Source: Leptolinea sp. UBA5203
GTDB taxonomy: Bacteria; Chloroflexota; Anaerolineae; Anaerolineales; Anaerolineaceae
Reading direction: 5' to 3'
Length of the DNA stretch: 64,000 nucleotides
Assembly (NCBI GenBank): GCA_002412765.1
Contig: DHVR01000003.1
Span: 113,449 to 177,448, forward strand
In this document: positions 25,832 to 34,642 of the stretch, piece by piece
Layout: each line of letters starts with the position of its first letter
Numbering within the stretch: the stretch's first letter is position 1
Translations under genes and position numbers: made by a program
The notes under the pieces: model-generated
What the model saw: the letters and a program-made list of their open reading frames with translations, nothing else
Database searches by the model: none
Told to the model about the DNA's origin: nothing

Positions 25832-28038
25832 AACAGACTCATTTGGCGCATATCTTCTCTGGCGGGTTCATCGTCTTTGAGAAGCGAAAAGAACTGTTCC
25901 GAATCTGGTGGATCTGCTTCAATGACCTGCAAGATGTGACGGAACTTTACCAGAGAACACGGGGTATGGTAGCGTGGATCTATCTCCAACCGATGATGAA
26001 TGAGTTTGGATTTGCTGCCCGGGAAGAGGATCACAGTTAAATGTCCATCTGGTTGTGAAGCAATCGGAAAGAAAGGACTGCAAATTCCGCTGTTCAGAAG
26101 ATGAAAGGTCACCTCGAGGGCATCCTTCTTCCAGATGACTTTTTTGTTTTTTGTGGTGACAATAAATTGGAATTTTGATCCCAATTCAGATAATTTTCCC
26201 TGGATTTCAACGATTGCCAGATTTCGCTGCTCGGGATGATCCATTTCTGCCAGTTTCCAAATACCGTTTCCCTCATGGATGGCATACGCTTGAAGACAAT
26301 CCTTCAATAGCTCATGTGAGGGGGAATACAAACCTGAGAACAGGCATGCAGCTTGCTGAAAGAAAATGTTTTCGTCCAGCCAACCCTCCTGCTGGATTTG
26401 ATGATAAGTGAATGCTTCCACGCGTTCGGAATAGGTCAGCCTCTGATTGAAATCCAGGTTGGATTTGATCCACCAGTATCCACTTTCACTTTCCTTGTTG
26501 TTCCCCCTGGTTCGATAAAAGAGCGGAGATGTCTTGAAGATTTGATTGATCCCGTTCTTGATCCGTTGAAATGAGCTTTCATCTTCCGGGATCATGGTTT
26601 GGCTGAAATTAGTACAATAAAGGGTATGCAGTGCTAAATAGGGTATGGGTTCATTGATTTCTTTTACGGCATCCAACAAGGCATTTTTTAATGCACTTTG
26701 AGATTCAACCGTTGATTTTTGTGGAAAACCAGCATTTTTTTGCCGCCAGACACTATAAAGGTTCTGTTCCTCTATGTTCAAAGCACTGTAAAGTGGCATC
26801 CATTCTGCGCTATGTCCTGCAGCAAACAGTGATGAGACAAACCCAGGGTTGAGCTCCGGGGTATTCAAAAAAATCGGTGTTTGCTCATTTATGGATTGAT
26901 TGATCCACTCAAAACTTGCAGCCAGTGCATCAGCCTGCCAATTCCAGTCATAGCGCTTACGATTGAAGGCAAAGGCCATATTTTTTACCGCAGGCAGTCC
27001 AAATAGCCAGCCGCTCCAGAAAGCGCATAGAGACCAGAAAGCATTGGATGGGCGGGGAATAATCCCAATCACGGCTTTGATGGGTTGGTTTTTCATCAAA
27101 GAGACACTTTCTTTTAATCTAAAAGGTAATAAACAGATACTGCCCCCTGGTTCATTTGAGACATTTGGCCAGGTCGTTACCGGGATGGCCGTTTTGTAGT
27201 GACTCCAGGATTCAATCCATGCAGGGATGAGCAGCCAAGGATTCATTTCTTTGTACACTGAAGGGACGATCAATTGCTTGGGGCGAAAGCGCTTGTTTTC
27301 CGGATCCCATAGGGCATTACAGGTATCACAAAAATTCAGCAGCAGAGCCAATAGCAGCAACTGGTTTTTCTCCTCCTGAATATTCCCTTTGATGCGATTG
27401 GTCATATTGAGGATGGTATATAAGGACCGCAATGGAAAGATTTCCAGCATGGATTTGATTTCAGGCAGAAGCGGGTTTTGCGGATCAGAGACACTGGAGA
27501 GGGCTCTGGAATGGTGCAGTTTGGCGCTGCCAACGATATCCAGAACTTGGATATCGTAAGCATCAACATCATATTCCCCGGATTGACGGCATTTGGGACA
27601 ATTAATGATTTTTCGGGCTGGCAGTGACGCATCCTTGATCCAGATAAATGCCGTTGCCGGTACAATTTCTCCACATTGGGGGCACCTGGAGTTGAATAAG
27701 GAGCTGAGATGTTGTTCAAGGGATTCATCCCCACGTTTGATGGTGGAAAAGGCAGCCAAAGCCCGGTTGAAATCTTTCTGGGTAGGGGCAGAAGCAAATA
27801 CCTTGAGTGCTAATTGTAGAATGGGGTTTGGCGTGTTGACGTAGACATTGAAGCCAATTTGAGCTGCATCTAGAGCAAGGAGAGGGTGGGCACCGAAAGG
27901 ATCAAACAGAAAATCCCCCGGATTGCAAAATGAACTCAACCATGGATTTACTCCGCCATCATAATATGGCGGGATGAATCTTTCCAGAACCAGATTCTGG
28001 ACTTCTGCTTGATAAGGATAGTTGAACTCGTTTTTCAT
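25828..28038 (-). CDS. Degenerate DNA-methylase-like protein with zinc ribbon
   Basis: 736 residues from ATG 28038; the frame is open to 28089. The N-terminus has FLFDPFGAHPLLALDAA, resembling the SAM-binding motif I of N4/N6 DNA methylases (DPFxGxGT), and the adjacent strand FNVYVNTPNP. A zinc ribbon SRCPQCGE/INCPKCRQ follows, as in DUF1156-type methylases. The position of the catalytic DPPY motif reads IPRPSNAFWSLCAFW, so Asp and Tyr are replaced. Loss of catalysis is inferred. Its stop codon overlaps the PBP stop by 4 bp, convergently. No restriction gene is adjacent. Confidence 0.65.
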   Translation of the reverse strand: MKNEFNYPYQAEVQNLVLERFIPPYYDGGVNPWLSSFCNPGDFLFDPFGAHPLLALDAAQIGFNVYVNTPNPILQLALKVFASAPTQKDFNRALAAFSTIKRGDESLEQHLSSLFNSRCPQCGEIVPATAFIWIKDASLPARKIINCPKCRQSGEYDVDAYDIQVLDIVGSAKLHHSRALSSVSDPQNPLLPEIKSMLEIFPLRSLYTILNMTNRIKGNIQEEKNQLLLLALLLNFCDTCNALWDPENKRFRPKQLIVPSVYKEMNPWLLIPAWIESWSHYKTAIPVTTWPNVSNEPGGSICLLPFRLKESVSLMKNQPIKAVIGIIPRPSNAFWSLCAFWSGWLFGLPAVKNMAFAFNRKRYDWNWQADALAASFEWINQSINEQTPIFLNTPELNPGFVSSLFAAGHSAEWMPLYSALNIEEQNLYSVWRQKNAGFPQKSTVESQSALKNALLDAVKEINEPIPYLALHTLYCTNFSQTMIPEDESSFQRIKNGINQIFKTSPLFYRTRGNNKESESGYWWIKSNLDFNQRLTYSERVEAFTYHQIQQEGWLDENIFFQQAACLFSGLYSPSHELLKDCLQAYAIHEGNGIWKLAEMDHPEQRNLAIVEIQGKLSELGSKFQFIVTTKNKKVIWKKDALEVTFHLLNSGICSPFFPIASQPDGHLTVILFPGSKSKLIHHRLEIDPRYHTPCSLVKFRHILQVIEADPPDSEQFFSLLKDDEPAREDMRQMSLF

Positions 28039-28334
28039 ATATACATCATAATAGGTTTTTCTGGGAATTGTGCAAGAGGGGGACTGCACTTAATGCGTTT
28101 GAGATGTTTGGATGGAAATTGAAATATTCTTTATCCGATGCGGTAATGGTCAAAAGAGAAATTGTTCTCACTTTGGCATTCTATCCAAATAGAAATCCCC
28201 TCTATAATTATAGTAAAGGATAATCTTAAGGAGAAATTGATTTGTAATTTTGTCCGATTAGCCTATGATTAGAAAATCAACTTGATTAACGGTGAGATGG
28301 TATCCTCAGCAGACCTTTATTGATTTGGAGGCTT

Positions 28335-29489
28335 ATGCACGAACTATTTTCTTGTGATTCCGAACAGATATTTTTGAATAGTTTTCGACAAATGCTGATA
28401 CCCGAATTTCCAATCGCAAAAATGGATCTTTGGGTAAAAGATATCCCGTTCTCAAGCTATCGCTCTGTTGGGAATCCTTCTGCATACCGGCATGAATTGG
28501 ATGAAAATCAATCCGAGCAGTTGATTTCACACGTTATCCTGCTGGAGGACCGCAGTGCGCATTATTGGGTGAATGATAGTGACTTGGTCCAAAACCCATG
28601 CATTGCAGGCTTGGGTGCTCGAACAGGGCAATTATTAGGCTGGTTTGTGATTGATTTTATGAATCCGGAGCAGGTACAGGAGTCACAAGGAAAATTGTTG
28701 GATGCAGTTGTTCTGGCAGGATATGCCTATGAGCGAATGCTGCTATTATCCATCATTCGCATGCTAACCAATCATACCTTAACGATTAACCAGGATCAAC
28801 ATATTGACTTGTTGACCGCGATCTCCAGCTACGTTTCTCAATTCTCCCATCAACTAAAAAATCCAATGACTTCCATACGGGGTTATTCGGATTTAATCAC
28901 GCATGGCTTTTTGGGGCAGATCACCGAGCAGCAAGCTCAAAGTTTGGAAACGATTATCTATAATCTTGATCGAGTGAATGAGGGGGTATTAATTCCCAAT
29001 TCGATCTTTAAACTATATGCCAACCGATTGGAAAAGCAAAAACAAAATGAAGATATCCGAGAAATCCTGTGCCGGGTTGTTGATCAATTCCAGCGGATCC
29101 GACAGCGGACCCAGGTGCGAATGGTTTATGAACTGCCGGAAATGCTGGAATTTCCAACGGATGCTCATTTTTTTGAAGAGGCCATTCGTGGGATGATCAA
29201 GTCCTGCATGCATTTCATGGAAGTGGATCAGGATTGCATATTGAAAAGTTTTATTTGTGCGGACGAATTATTTATTGTTTTAATTAGCAGAATGGATTTC
29301 ATGAAACGAATAACCGTCATCGATGATTTTGATCAGATGATGTCGCAAATTTTGCTTGAGGGAAATTATCATGAGATCTATGCGCTTTGGAAAAAATCAA
29401 TTCTTTTGTGGAAATTTCTTGGGGGTGAAATTGTAAATGCGGAGTTGAATAATCAAACCATGCGTTTGACTTTACGATTACCAGTTTAA
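28335..29489 (+). CDS. Histidine-kinase-like protein with degenerate ATPase domain
   Basis: 384 residues from ATG 28335, which has GGAGG 5 bp upstream; the frame is open to TTG 28320. An N-terminal region of about 150 residues looks like a GAF-type sensor. The dimerisation helix has FSHQLKNPMTSIRGYSDL with the phospho-acceptor His at about 172 and a conserved NPMTSIRG. The C-terminal half should be the HATPase_c domain but shows no recognisable N-box, DxGxG or glycine-rich G2 box, so ATP binding is doubtful. It is cytoplasmic with no response regulator adjacent, and may act as a phosphatase or scaffold. Confidence 0.7.
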   Translation: MHELFSCDSEQIFLNSFRQMLIPEFPIAKMDLWVKDIPFSSYRSVGNPSAYRHELDENQSEQLISHVILLEDRSAHYWVNDSDLVQNPCIAGLGARTGQLLGWFVIDFMNPEQVQESQGKLLDAVVLAGYAYERMLLLSIIRMLTNHTLTINQDQHIDLLTAISSYVSQFSHQLKNPMTSIRGYSDLITHGFLGQITEQQAQSLETIIYNLDRVNEGVLIPNSIFKLYANRLEKQKQNEDIREILCRVVDQFQRIRQRTQVRMVYELPEMLEFPTDAHFFEEAIRGMIKSCMHFMEVDQDCILKSFICADELFIVLISRMDFMKRITVIDDFDQMMSQILLEGNYHEIYALWKKSILLWKFLGGEIVNAELNNQTMRLTLRLPV

Positions 29490-29524
29490 ATCACTATGCC
29501 GGCAACTTGCCGACATAGTGATTT
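29488..29524. repeat. 18-bp-arm palindrome between convergent genes
   Basis: Arms of 18 bp (AAATCACTATGCCGGCAA and its complement) pair at 17 positions around a single base, between the histidine-kinase-like gene and trpB. It has no poly-T and overlaps the kinase stop codon. It could act as a bidirectional stop or a dispersed repeat. Confidence 0.55.
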
Positions 29525-29545
29525 GAATCCACAAAAACTGATTTA

Positions 29546-30922
29546 TCAGACGGGGATGGACAGCAAATCCGGTACGCGGGATGAAATTGTACGGATGTAC
29601 TCTTCCGACATAGCTGAATCTACAATTTTATTATTGTTGAAAGCTTCATAGGAGCTCAGGTCAAAGTGACCATGGCCAGAGAGATTGAAGAGGATGACCC
29701 GTTTTTCGCCTTTATCTTTAGCATCCAGGGCTTCATTAATTGCAGTACAAATCGCATGATTAGACTCTGGAGCAGGAAGAATGCCTTCTGTTTTTGCAAA
29801 TAATTGTCCAGCTTTAAAGGCTCGAATCTGGGGAATGGCAACAGCCTCCAAATAACCAGCATCATATAAGGAACTGACTGTTGGTGCCATTCCATGATAA
29901 CGTAACCCTCCAGCATGAATGGGGGCAGGAATAAATGAATGTCCCAGGGTATGCATTTTAACAACCGGAGTCATATGGCCGGTATCCCCATAATCAAAGG
30001 TGTATAAACCCCGAGTGAGGGACGGCGCGGCGGTGGGTTCCACGGCAAGTAGACGGGTTTTCATCCCGTTTCGTAGATTTTCACGCAGGAAGGGGAAAGC
30101 GATCCCGCCAAAATTGGATCCGCCCCCGACGCAGCCGATCACTACATCCGGATACTCGTCCGCCATGGCCATCTGTTTTAAGGATTCTTCTCCAATTACG
30201 GATTGATGGATAAGGACATGGTGTAGGACAGAACCCAGGCTGTATTTTATCTTTCCATTGGATTTCAGGGCCATTTCGACCGCTTCAGAGATAGCGATAC
30301 CCAGCGATCCGGGGCAATTTGGGTCTTCCGCGAGGAAGGCTCTACCGCATTCGGTGCGATCCGTGGGGCTGGCAAAACAATTAGCGCCGTAGGTTTCCAT
30401 CAAAATACGGCGGTAAGGTTTTTGCTGATAGGAGCATTTAACCATATAGACATCTAAATCTAAATCGAAGAAGCTGCAAGCGATGGACAAAGCTGAACCC
30501 CACTGGCCAGCGCCGGTTTCAGTGGTCAATGATTTTACGCCAGAGATCTTATTGTAATAGGCCTGGGCGATGGCTGTGTTAACTTTGTGGCTGCCGGCAG
30601 GGCTGGCGCCTTCGTATTTGTAGTAGATATGTGCGGGTGTTCCCAACGCTTTTTCCAACCGATGGGCGCGGATCATGGGGGTAGGGCGGTAGAGTTTGTA
30701 GATATCCCGCACTTCTTCAGGAATATCAATATACCGATCCTGACTGATTTCCTGTTCAATCAACGGCATGGGGAACAAGGCACTGAGGAAATCAGGCGTA
30801 ACCGGTTCTTTGGTGATCGGATGAAGGACAGGCGCCGGCGGTACTGGGCTGTCACCGTTGATGTTGTACCACTGTGTAGGGATGTCATTTTCGGATAAAG
30901 TAAAGTGTGTTTGTTGGTTCAT
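29546..30922 (-). CDS. Tryptophan synthase beta-like protein (TrpB2 type)
   Basis: 458 residues, longer than TrpB1 (about 400). The PLP lysine is in PAGSHKVNTA (Lys 113), with substrate-loop residues ETGAGQWGSAL. The protein has the extended N-terminus and IGCVGGGSNFGG phosphate-binding loop of TrpB2. It converts indole or O-phosphoserine plus indole to tryptophan, usually without TrpA. No trpA or other trp gene is adjacent. GGAG precedes the ATG. It is preceded by a tryptophan-specific T-box leader, so expression should rise when charged tRNA-Trp is scarce. Confidence 0.93.
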   Translation of the reverse strand: MNQQTHFTLSENDIPTQWYNINGDSPVPPAPVLHPITKEPVTPDFLSALFPMPLIEQEISQDRYIDIPEEVRDIYKLYRPTPMIRAHRLEKALGTPAHIYYKYEGASPAGSHKVNTAIAQAYYNKISGVKSLTTETGAGQWGSALSIACSFFDLDLDVYMVKCSYQQKPYRRILMETYGANCFASPTDRTECGRAFLAEDPNCPGSLGIAISEAVEMALKSNGKIKYSLGSVLHHVLIHQSVIGEESLKQMAMADEYPDVVIGCVGGGSNFGGIAFPFLRENLRNGMKTRLLAVEPTAAPSLTRGLYTFDYGDTGHMTPVVKMHTLGHSFIPAPIHAGGLRYHGMAPTVSSLYDAGYLEAVAIPQIRAFKAGQLFAKTEGILPAPESNHAICTAINEALDAKDKGEKRVILFNLSGHGHFDLSSYEAFNNNKIVDSAMSEEYIRTISSRVPDLLSIPV

Positions 30923-30971
30923 TTCTAATCTCCTTTTTTGTTCGAGTTTCCCTCGATAATTAGTAAATTGG

Positions 30972-31290
30972 CAAAAAAAAACATTCCTCCCCTAAAGGGA
31001 CGAATGTTTAATCCGCGGTACCACCCAACTTAGACAGCTATGCCTATTTTTAACAAAAAAATCCCGGATGAGATCACCCGGGAAAATAGGTTAAGCCAGT
31101 CTCACTTATTCAGATACGCCGTAGGAAACGGTTATATCCTGAGCCGAGATAACGGTGGCATTTCCGGCGAGGGCTACTATTAGGTTCACCCTGCAACTCT
31201 AAGGTCCATTCGGATTTTTTGTACGGGCAGGTTCTCACCGGTCTCTGCTCTCTGTGCCGCCTTGAAAAATCGTACTAGTCCTCTTCAAAG
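30972..31290 (-). promoter_or_regulatory. T-box riboswitch leader, tryptophan specifier
   Basis: Read on the minus strand, a roughly 320-nt leader begins with Stem I (about 31290) containing AG- and GGTGAGAACC-type conserved stretches and ends with the T-box TGGGTGGTACCGCGG (plus 31012-31026). A terminator hairpin with arms around ATTCGTCCC/GGGAGGAAT and a T9 run (plus about 30973-31010) follows. The specifier is TGG at plus 31206-31208, in GAATGGACC. Uncharged tRNA-Trp would stabilise the antiterminator and allow trpB transcription. The specifier is the only part that is inferred. Confidence 0.92.
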
Positions 31291-31315
31291 TCTTTCTTAT
31301 ATGTTATTGTTCTTG

Positions 31316-31343
31316 ATTATAAATCTTTCAAAACATTTGTCAA
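31316..31343 (-). promoter_or_regulatory. T-box/trpB promoter
   Basis: TTGACA (plus 31338-31343), a 16-bp spacer and TATAAT (plus 31316-31321) on the minus strand. It places the start about 20 nt upstream of T-box Stem I. Confidence 0.85.
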
Positions 31344-31449
31344 GTACCAATTTGTATTTGTCTGTACAACCTGGATAATTATTGACAAATTTATTGATTT
31401 TATTTTTGTTCGGTGAGAAAATACCAATTGATTGATTTATCTTCTTATC

Positions 31450-31483
31450 CCTGTATAGAGTCGTCATGACCGCTCTATACAGG
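31450..31483. repeat. 34-bp imperfect palindrome
   Basis: Arms CCTGTATAGAG and CTCTATACAGG match exactly around an inner TCATGA. Two bases on each side of the core do not pair. It lies in the gene-free stretch upstream of the trpB promoter. No coding sequence is supported in 31344-31704. Confidence 0.5.
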
Positions 31484-31570
31484 ATTGAAATTTTTTCTAA
31501 GGAAGAACAAAATTCATAATTCACTTCAAAAATAAACCTTCTAAAACAAAAAAGCAAAATATTCCTCGTC

Positions 31571-31626
31571 GGGCTATCAAACCAGTAGCGGCAATTCATG
31601 AATTGCCGCTACTGGTTTGATAGCCC
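31571..31626. repeat. Perfect 56-bp palindrome
   Basis: Positions 31571-31598 and 31599-31626 are exact reverse complements with no loop base, starting GGGCTATCAAACCAGTAG. No T-tract follows. Long uninterrupted perfect palindromes are usually unstable, so this one is either recent, a mobile palindromic repeat or under selection as a structured site. It is 79 bp from the kinase stop codon. Confidence 0.75.
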
Positions 31627-31704
31627 CGCAAAATTGGTTTCTTGATACTCATTGAATAAGTTCTTCTCATACCAGTGAGATATTATGTCAAATAGAGACA
31701 AGAC

Positions 31705-33291
31705 CTATTTTAAAGCCGCTCCATTCAACCGCTGATAAATCGGCTTCATTTGTTTGTAAATCTGTTTGAAGATGGCAAACTTTTCTGCATAGATTTCCCG
31801 ATTGGCTGGGTTCGGCGTGTAGGTTGCCCGGAAGGTGACAAGTTGAGAAACATCAGATAATTGGATATATCCCAATCCTGCGGCACCAATCCAGGCAGCT
31901 CCACGGGCATTGGCTTGAATGGGATCATTGACTTGGCAAACCTGCATATCCAGTACATCAGCGAAAATCTGGCACCAGACATTGGATTGGGCTCCGCCGC
32001 CGACGATGTGAATACGGGATGGTTTCTGCCCTATAAATTTTTGTACCGGGTCCATCAGCCAGTTGGTGTTGAAGGCAATCCCTTCGAGAAAGGCGCGGAT
32101 GATATCTTGGCGGTTGTTTTGCAGGGATAAATTGTACAACCCGGCCCGCACGGTGCGGTCATCCACGGGTGCACGTTCTCCCCAAATCCAGGGGGTGTAG
32201 ATGACCCCGTTGGAACCTGGTGGAACACGATCCGCAATTTGGTCCAGTACTTTGAAGATATCCGGAACATTTGCCTCCTGAAGCAATTCATCTTTATGAT
32301 AAAGAATGTTATCCCGCAAGAAGGTGAGATTTCCCCCGGCTGTGGCCTGCAGGGCCATCAGCAGGTAGTGGCCGGGCAGGGCACAGGGGATGGAGGCCAT
32401 ACTCGATAGGATATCCGTTTTCTTATAAGGCACATGGGCTGCCACCCAGGAAGATGTGCCGATATACAAATGAGGCAGATAATCCTCAACCGCGCCGGCA
32501 CCGATGGCTGCCGCAGTGGTATCAATGGCGCCTGCTACGATCTTTACTTGTGGGGAAAGGTCTAAATGCTGGGCTAGCTCTGGCAGCAGGGTGCCAATCA
32601 CGGTCTGGCAGGAGACGATATCGGGCAGTTTCTCCCGGTCAATCCCCAGCGTTTTAATCAGGCTGTCATGATAGACAATCTGGTCCGGGTTGCGATTATC
32701 AGTGACCCAGGAAGTGAGAATGGAATCAAAGCTGGCGACAAACTCTCCGCTCAAGCGCAGATTCAGGAAGTCCAGCACGTTAAGAAATTTATAGGTTTTC
32801 GCATAGACATCTGGACGGTTGTCACGGATATACAGCATGTGGGCAGCCGGATCTTTGCCGGTCATGGAAGGCATGCCGCCGGTTAGTTGGATAAAGCGAA
32901 GCACTTTGAAAATATCCGCGCCATCGATATTAACCCTGCCATGCAATTGTTTTTTGAGATTCAGCGCTCCGCGCATGTCCATCCATAGGATGCAGTTGGA
33001 AAGGGGATTGCCATGCTGATCGACAGGGATGGTGCCTTCTCCCTGGGTGGAACAGCAGATCGCCTCGACAGCCTTGGCAGCTTGCGGATTGCTTCGAAGC
33101 AATTTTGTGGTGGTAGTTAAAAACGCATTCCACCAATTCTCGGGGTCTTGTTCAGCACCTCCATCCGGTGTGACGATGAGGTCAATGGCCTGGGATTCCC
33201 AGCCCACCACTTCACCCTGGACAGTAATTAGAGCGGTTTTCATACCGGAGGTGCCCAAATCGATGGACAGAATTACAGGTTCATTTGTCAT
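31705..33291 (-). CDS. FGGY family carbohydrate kinase
   Basis: 528 residues. The N-terminal phosphate-1 motif LSIDLGTSGMKTALI (about 8-22) and AEQDPENWWNAF (about 46) identify the FGGY family. The adenosine motif GGGAQSNVWCQIFADVL and the nearby ARGAAWIGAAGLG complete the C-terminal nucleotide domain. It most resembles xylulokinase-like members, so the substrate is probably a keto-sugar or polyol, but this is inferred. It overlaps the MFS gene by 4 bp (ATGA), downstream of the aldolase and aminotransferase. Confidence 0.88.
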   Translation of the reverse strand: MTNEPVILSIDLGTSGMKTALITVQGEVVGWESQAIDLIVTPDGGAEQDPENWWNAFLTTTTKLLRSNPQAAKAVEAICCSTQGEGTIPVDQHGNPLSNCILWMDMRGALNLKKQLHGRVNIDGADIFKVLRFIQLTGGMPSMTGKDPAAHMLYIRDNRPDVYAKTYKFLNVLDFLNLRLSGEFVASFDSILTSWVTDNRNPDQIVYHDSLIKTLGIDREKLPDIVSCQTVIGTLLPELAQHLDLSPQVKIVAGAIDTTAAAIGAGAVEDYLPHLYIGTSSWVAAHVPYKKTDILSSMASIPCALPGHYLLMALQATAGGNLTFLRDNILYHKDELLQEANVPDIFKVLDQIADRVPPGSNGVIYTPWIWGERAPVDDRTVRAGLYNLSLQNNRQDIIRAFLEGIAFNTNWLMDPVQKFIGQKPSRIHIVGGGAQSNVWCQIFADVLDMQVCQVNDPIQANARGAAWIGAAGLGYIQLSDVSQLVTFRATYTPNPANREIYAEKFAIFKQIYKQMKPIYQRLNGAALK

Positions 33292-34496
33292 GCGGATACC
33301 GTCTGCCTTTCTTCCATCTGGCTGATGAGCAGGATACTGATCAATAACAATCCCATGGCCAGTAATAAGGCAGGCGTGAAGGAACCATCCGGCGTCTTCA
33401 CTGCTTCCATGATGTAAACAAAGACCACCGAGGCCTGGCCAAATAGTTGAATTAATCCGTTGGATGTGCCTTCCGGGGTGGGGCGGGTGACTTCAGCGGC
33501 ATATTGCATGCCGATGGGATTGGCGCTAATCAGGAAGAAACCGAACCAAAAGGCCGATACAAACAACAGCCAGAGTTGGGTGGCGTAAGTCAGGCCAATT
33601 AATCCAGGGATGGATAGGGCGAAGCCTAATAGAATATACCGTTTACGTTTGCGCTGCTTATCCGAGATGGGAGGGATGATCACTGCTCCCAGCACGCCTC
33701 CCACAAGCATGAGTGCACCCAGGGTACCAGCGTCCGTGGGGGTAAAGCCGCGCGGGCGGATAATATTCTCCACCCAGGTATTGATACCGTTGAACAGTCC
33801 CAGCCCGATGAAGGAAACGAATAAATACAACCAGAAGGATTTGTTTTTCAAAGCGTTTTTTAAGCCGTCCAACATCAAGGCACGCACATCTTCTCCTGCC
33901 GGGCAGGGCGGTGTGGCTGGTTTCTCTCTGGCGAAAATCAAAAACAGGACGGACGAAAAGGCAGTTATTCCGCCGAAGATGATCTGGACATTGGGAATGC
34001 TCATCGTTTCAGTCATCAGTGGGGTGAGGACCATGCCCAGCGCGGTACCTACCAAATTCGCCAGGGTAATCAAGCCCACGGCGGTGGCGCGTTCTTCAAT
34101 GGCAAACCAGTTGGCGGGGACTTTTGTCCAGGCATTGAGTAAGAAGGGCTGCGCGATGGCAATGCCGATGGTGCTGCCCAATACCAGGTTGTAATCCGCG
34201 CCGGCAAAGCCGCGCAGCAAACCGAAAACACCCATTAAGACCGCGCCAATGCTCACCGAGAGGCGGAAACCCAGGGTATCGATCATCCAGGAGACCGGGA
34301 TGGAGAGCGGGATAAAAGCAATCATGAAGGACATGGCAAAGAAGCCAATCTGGAGGTCAGAAACGCCATAAAATGCTGCAGCGGGGCCGGTGATTGGAGC
34401 ATAGGTAATCCATAAGATTTGAATCGTCAGGTTGACGAACATGAAAACCCCCAAAACGATCCAGCGATAACCATATAAGCGGTATTGTTTATCCAT
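33288..34496 (-). CDS. MFS transporter
   Basis: 402 residues, with 12 predicted helices and a longer loop near 200. The helix-rich N-half has the LGFRLSVSIGAVLMGVFG type segment. The C-half loop ISDKQRKRKRY after helix 8 has the basic signature of the MFS. It would move a small solute, likely the substrate of the adjacent FGGY kinase. A GGAG site precedes the ATG, and a terminator separates it from the aminotransferase gene upstream. Confidence 0.88.
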   Translation of the reverse strand: MDKQYRLYGYRWIVLGVFMFVNLTIQILWITYAPITGPAAAFYGVSDLQIGFFAMSFMIAFIPLSIPVSWMIDTLGFRLSVSIGAVLMGVFGLLRGFAGADYNLVLGSTIGIAIAQPFLLNAWTKVPANWFAIEERATAVGLITLANLVGTALGMVLTPLMTETMSIPNVQIIFGGITAFSSVLFLIFAREKPATPPCPAGEDVRALMLDGLKNALKNKSFWLYLFVSFIGLGLFNGINTWVENIIRPRGFTPTDAGTLGALMLVGGVLGAVIIPPISDKQRKRKRYILLGFALSIPGLIGLTYATQLWLLFVSAFWFGFFLISANPIGMQYAAEVTRPTPEGTSNGLIQLFGQASVVFVYIMEAVKTPDGSFTPALLLAMGLLLISILLISQMEERQTVSA

Positions 34497-34605
34497 CGGT
34501 ACTCCTTCGAAATGGTGCAGGGTGGAAGTTGTTAAACCCGTTCAATGTTTAGAAAAAATTTGGGATGGAAATTAATACTACAAATTATTTTACAGAGATT
34601 ATGAA

Positions 34606-34637
34606 AAAAGCAGGAGTGAATAGAAACTCCTGCTTTT
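34606..34637 (-). terminator. Terminator after aminotransferase
   Basis: On the minus strand, arms AAAAGCAGGAGT/ACTCCTGCTTTT pair perfectly around an 8-nt loop. It stands between the aldolase-aminotransferase pair and the MFS-kinase pair, so the latter may be transcribed partly by readthrough or from its own promoter. Confidence 0.8.
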
Positions 34638-34642
34638 ATTGA

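Noticed and set aside
28239..28274. 11-codon ORF after AAGGAG upstream of the kinase-like gene
   Set aside because: A TTG start and short length give no support beyond a chance ribosome-site-like sequence.
31297..31599. 100-codon minus frame over the trpB promoter and palindrome
   Set aside because: It overlaps the promoter and T-box start, has no ribosome site and a composition unlike the neighbouring genes.
33610..34194. 194-codon frame opposite the MFS gene
   Set aside because: It is an antisense shadow, rich in Pro/Lys/Arg from the complement of hydrophobic codons.
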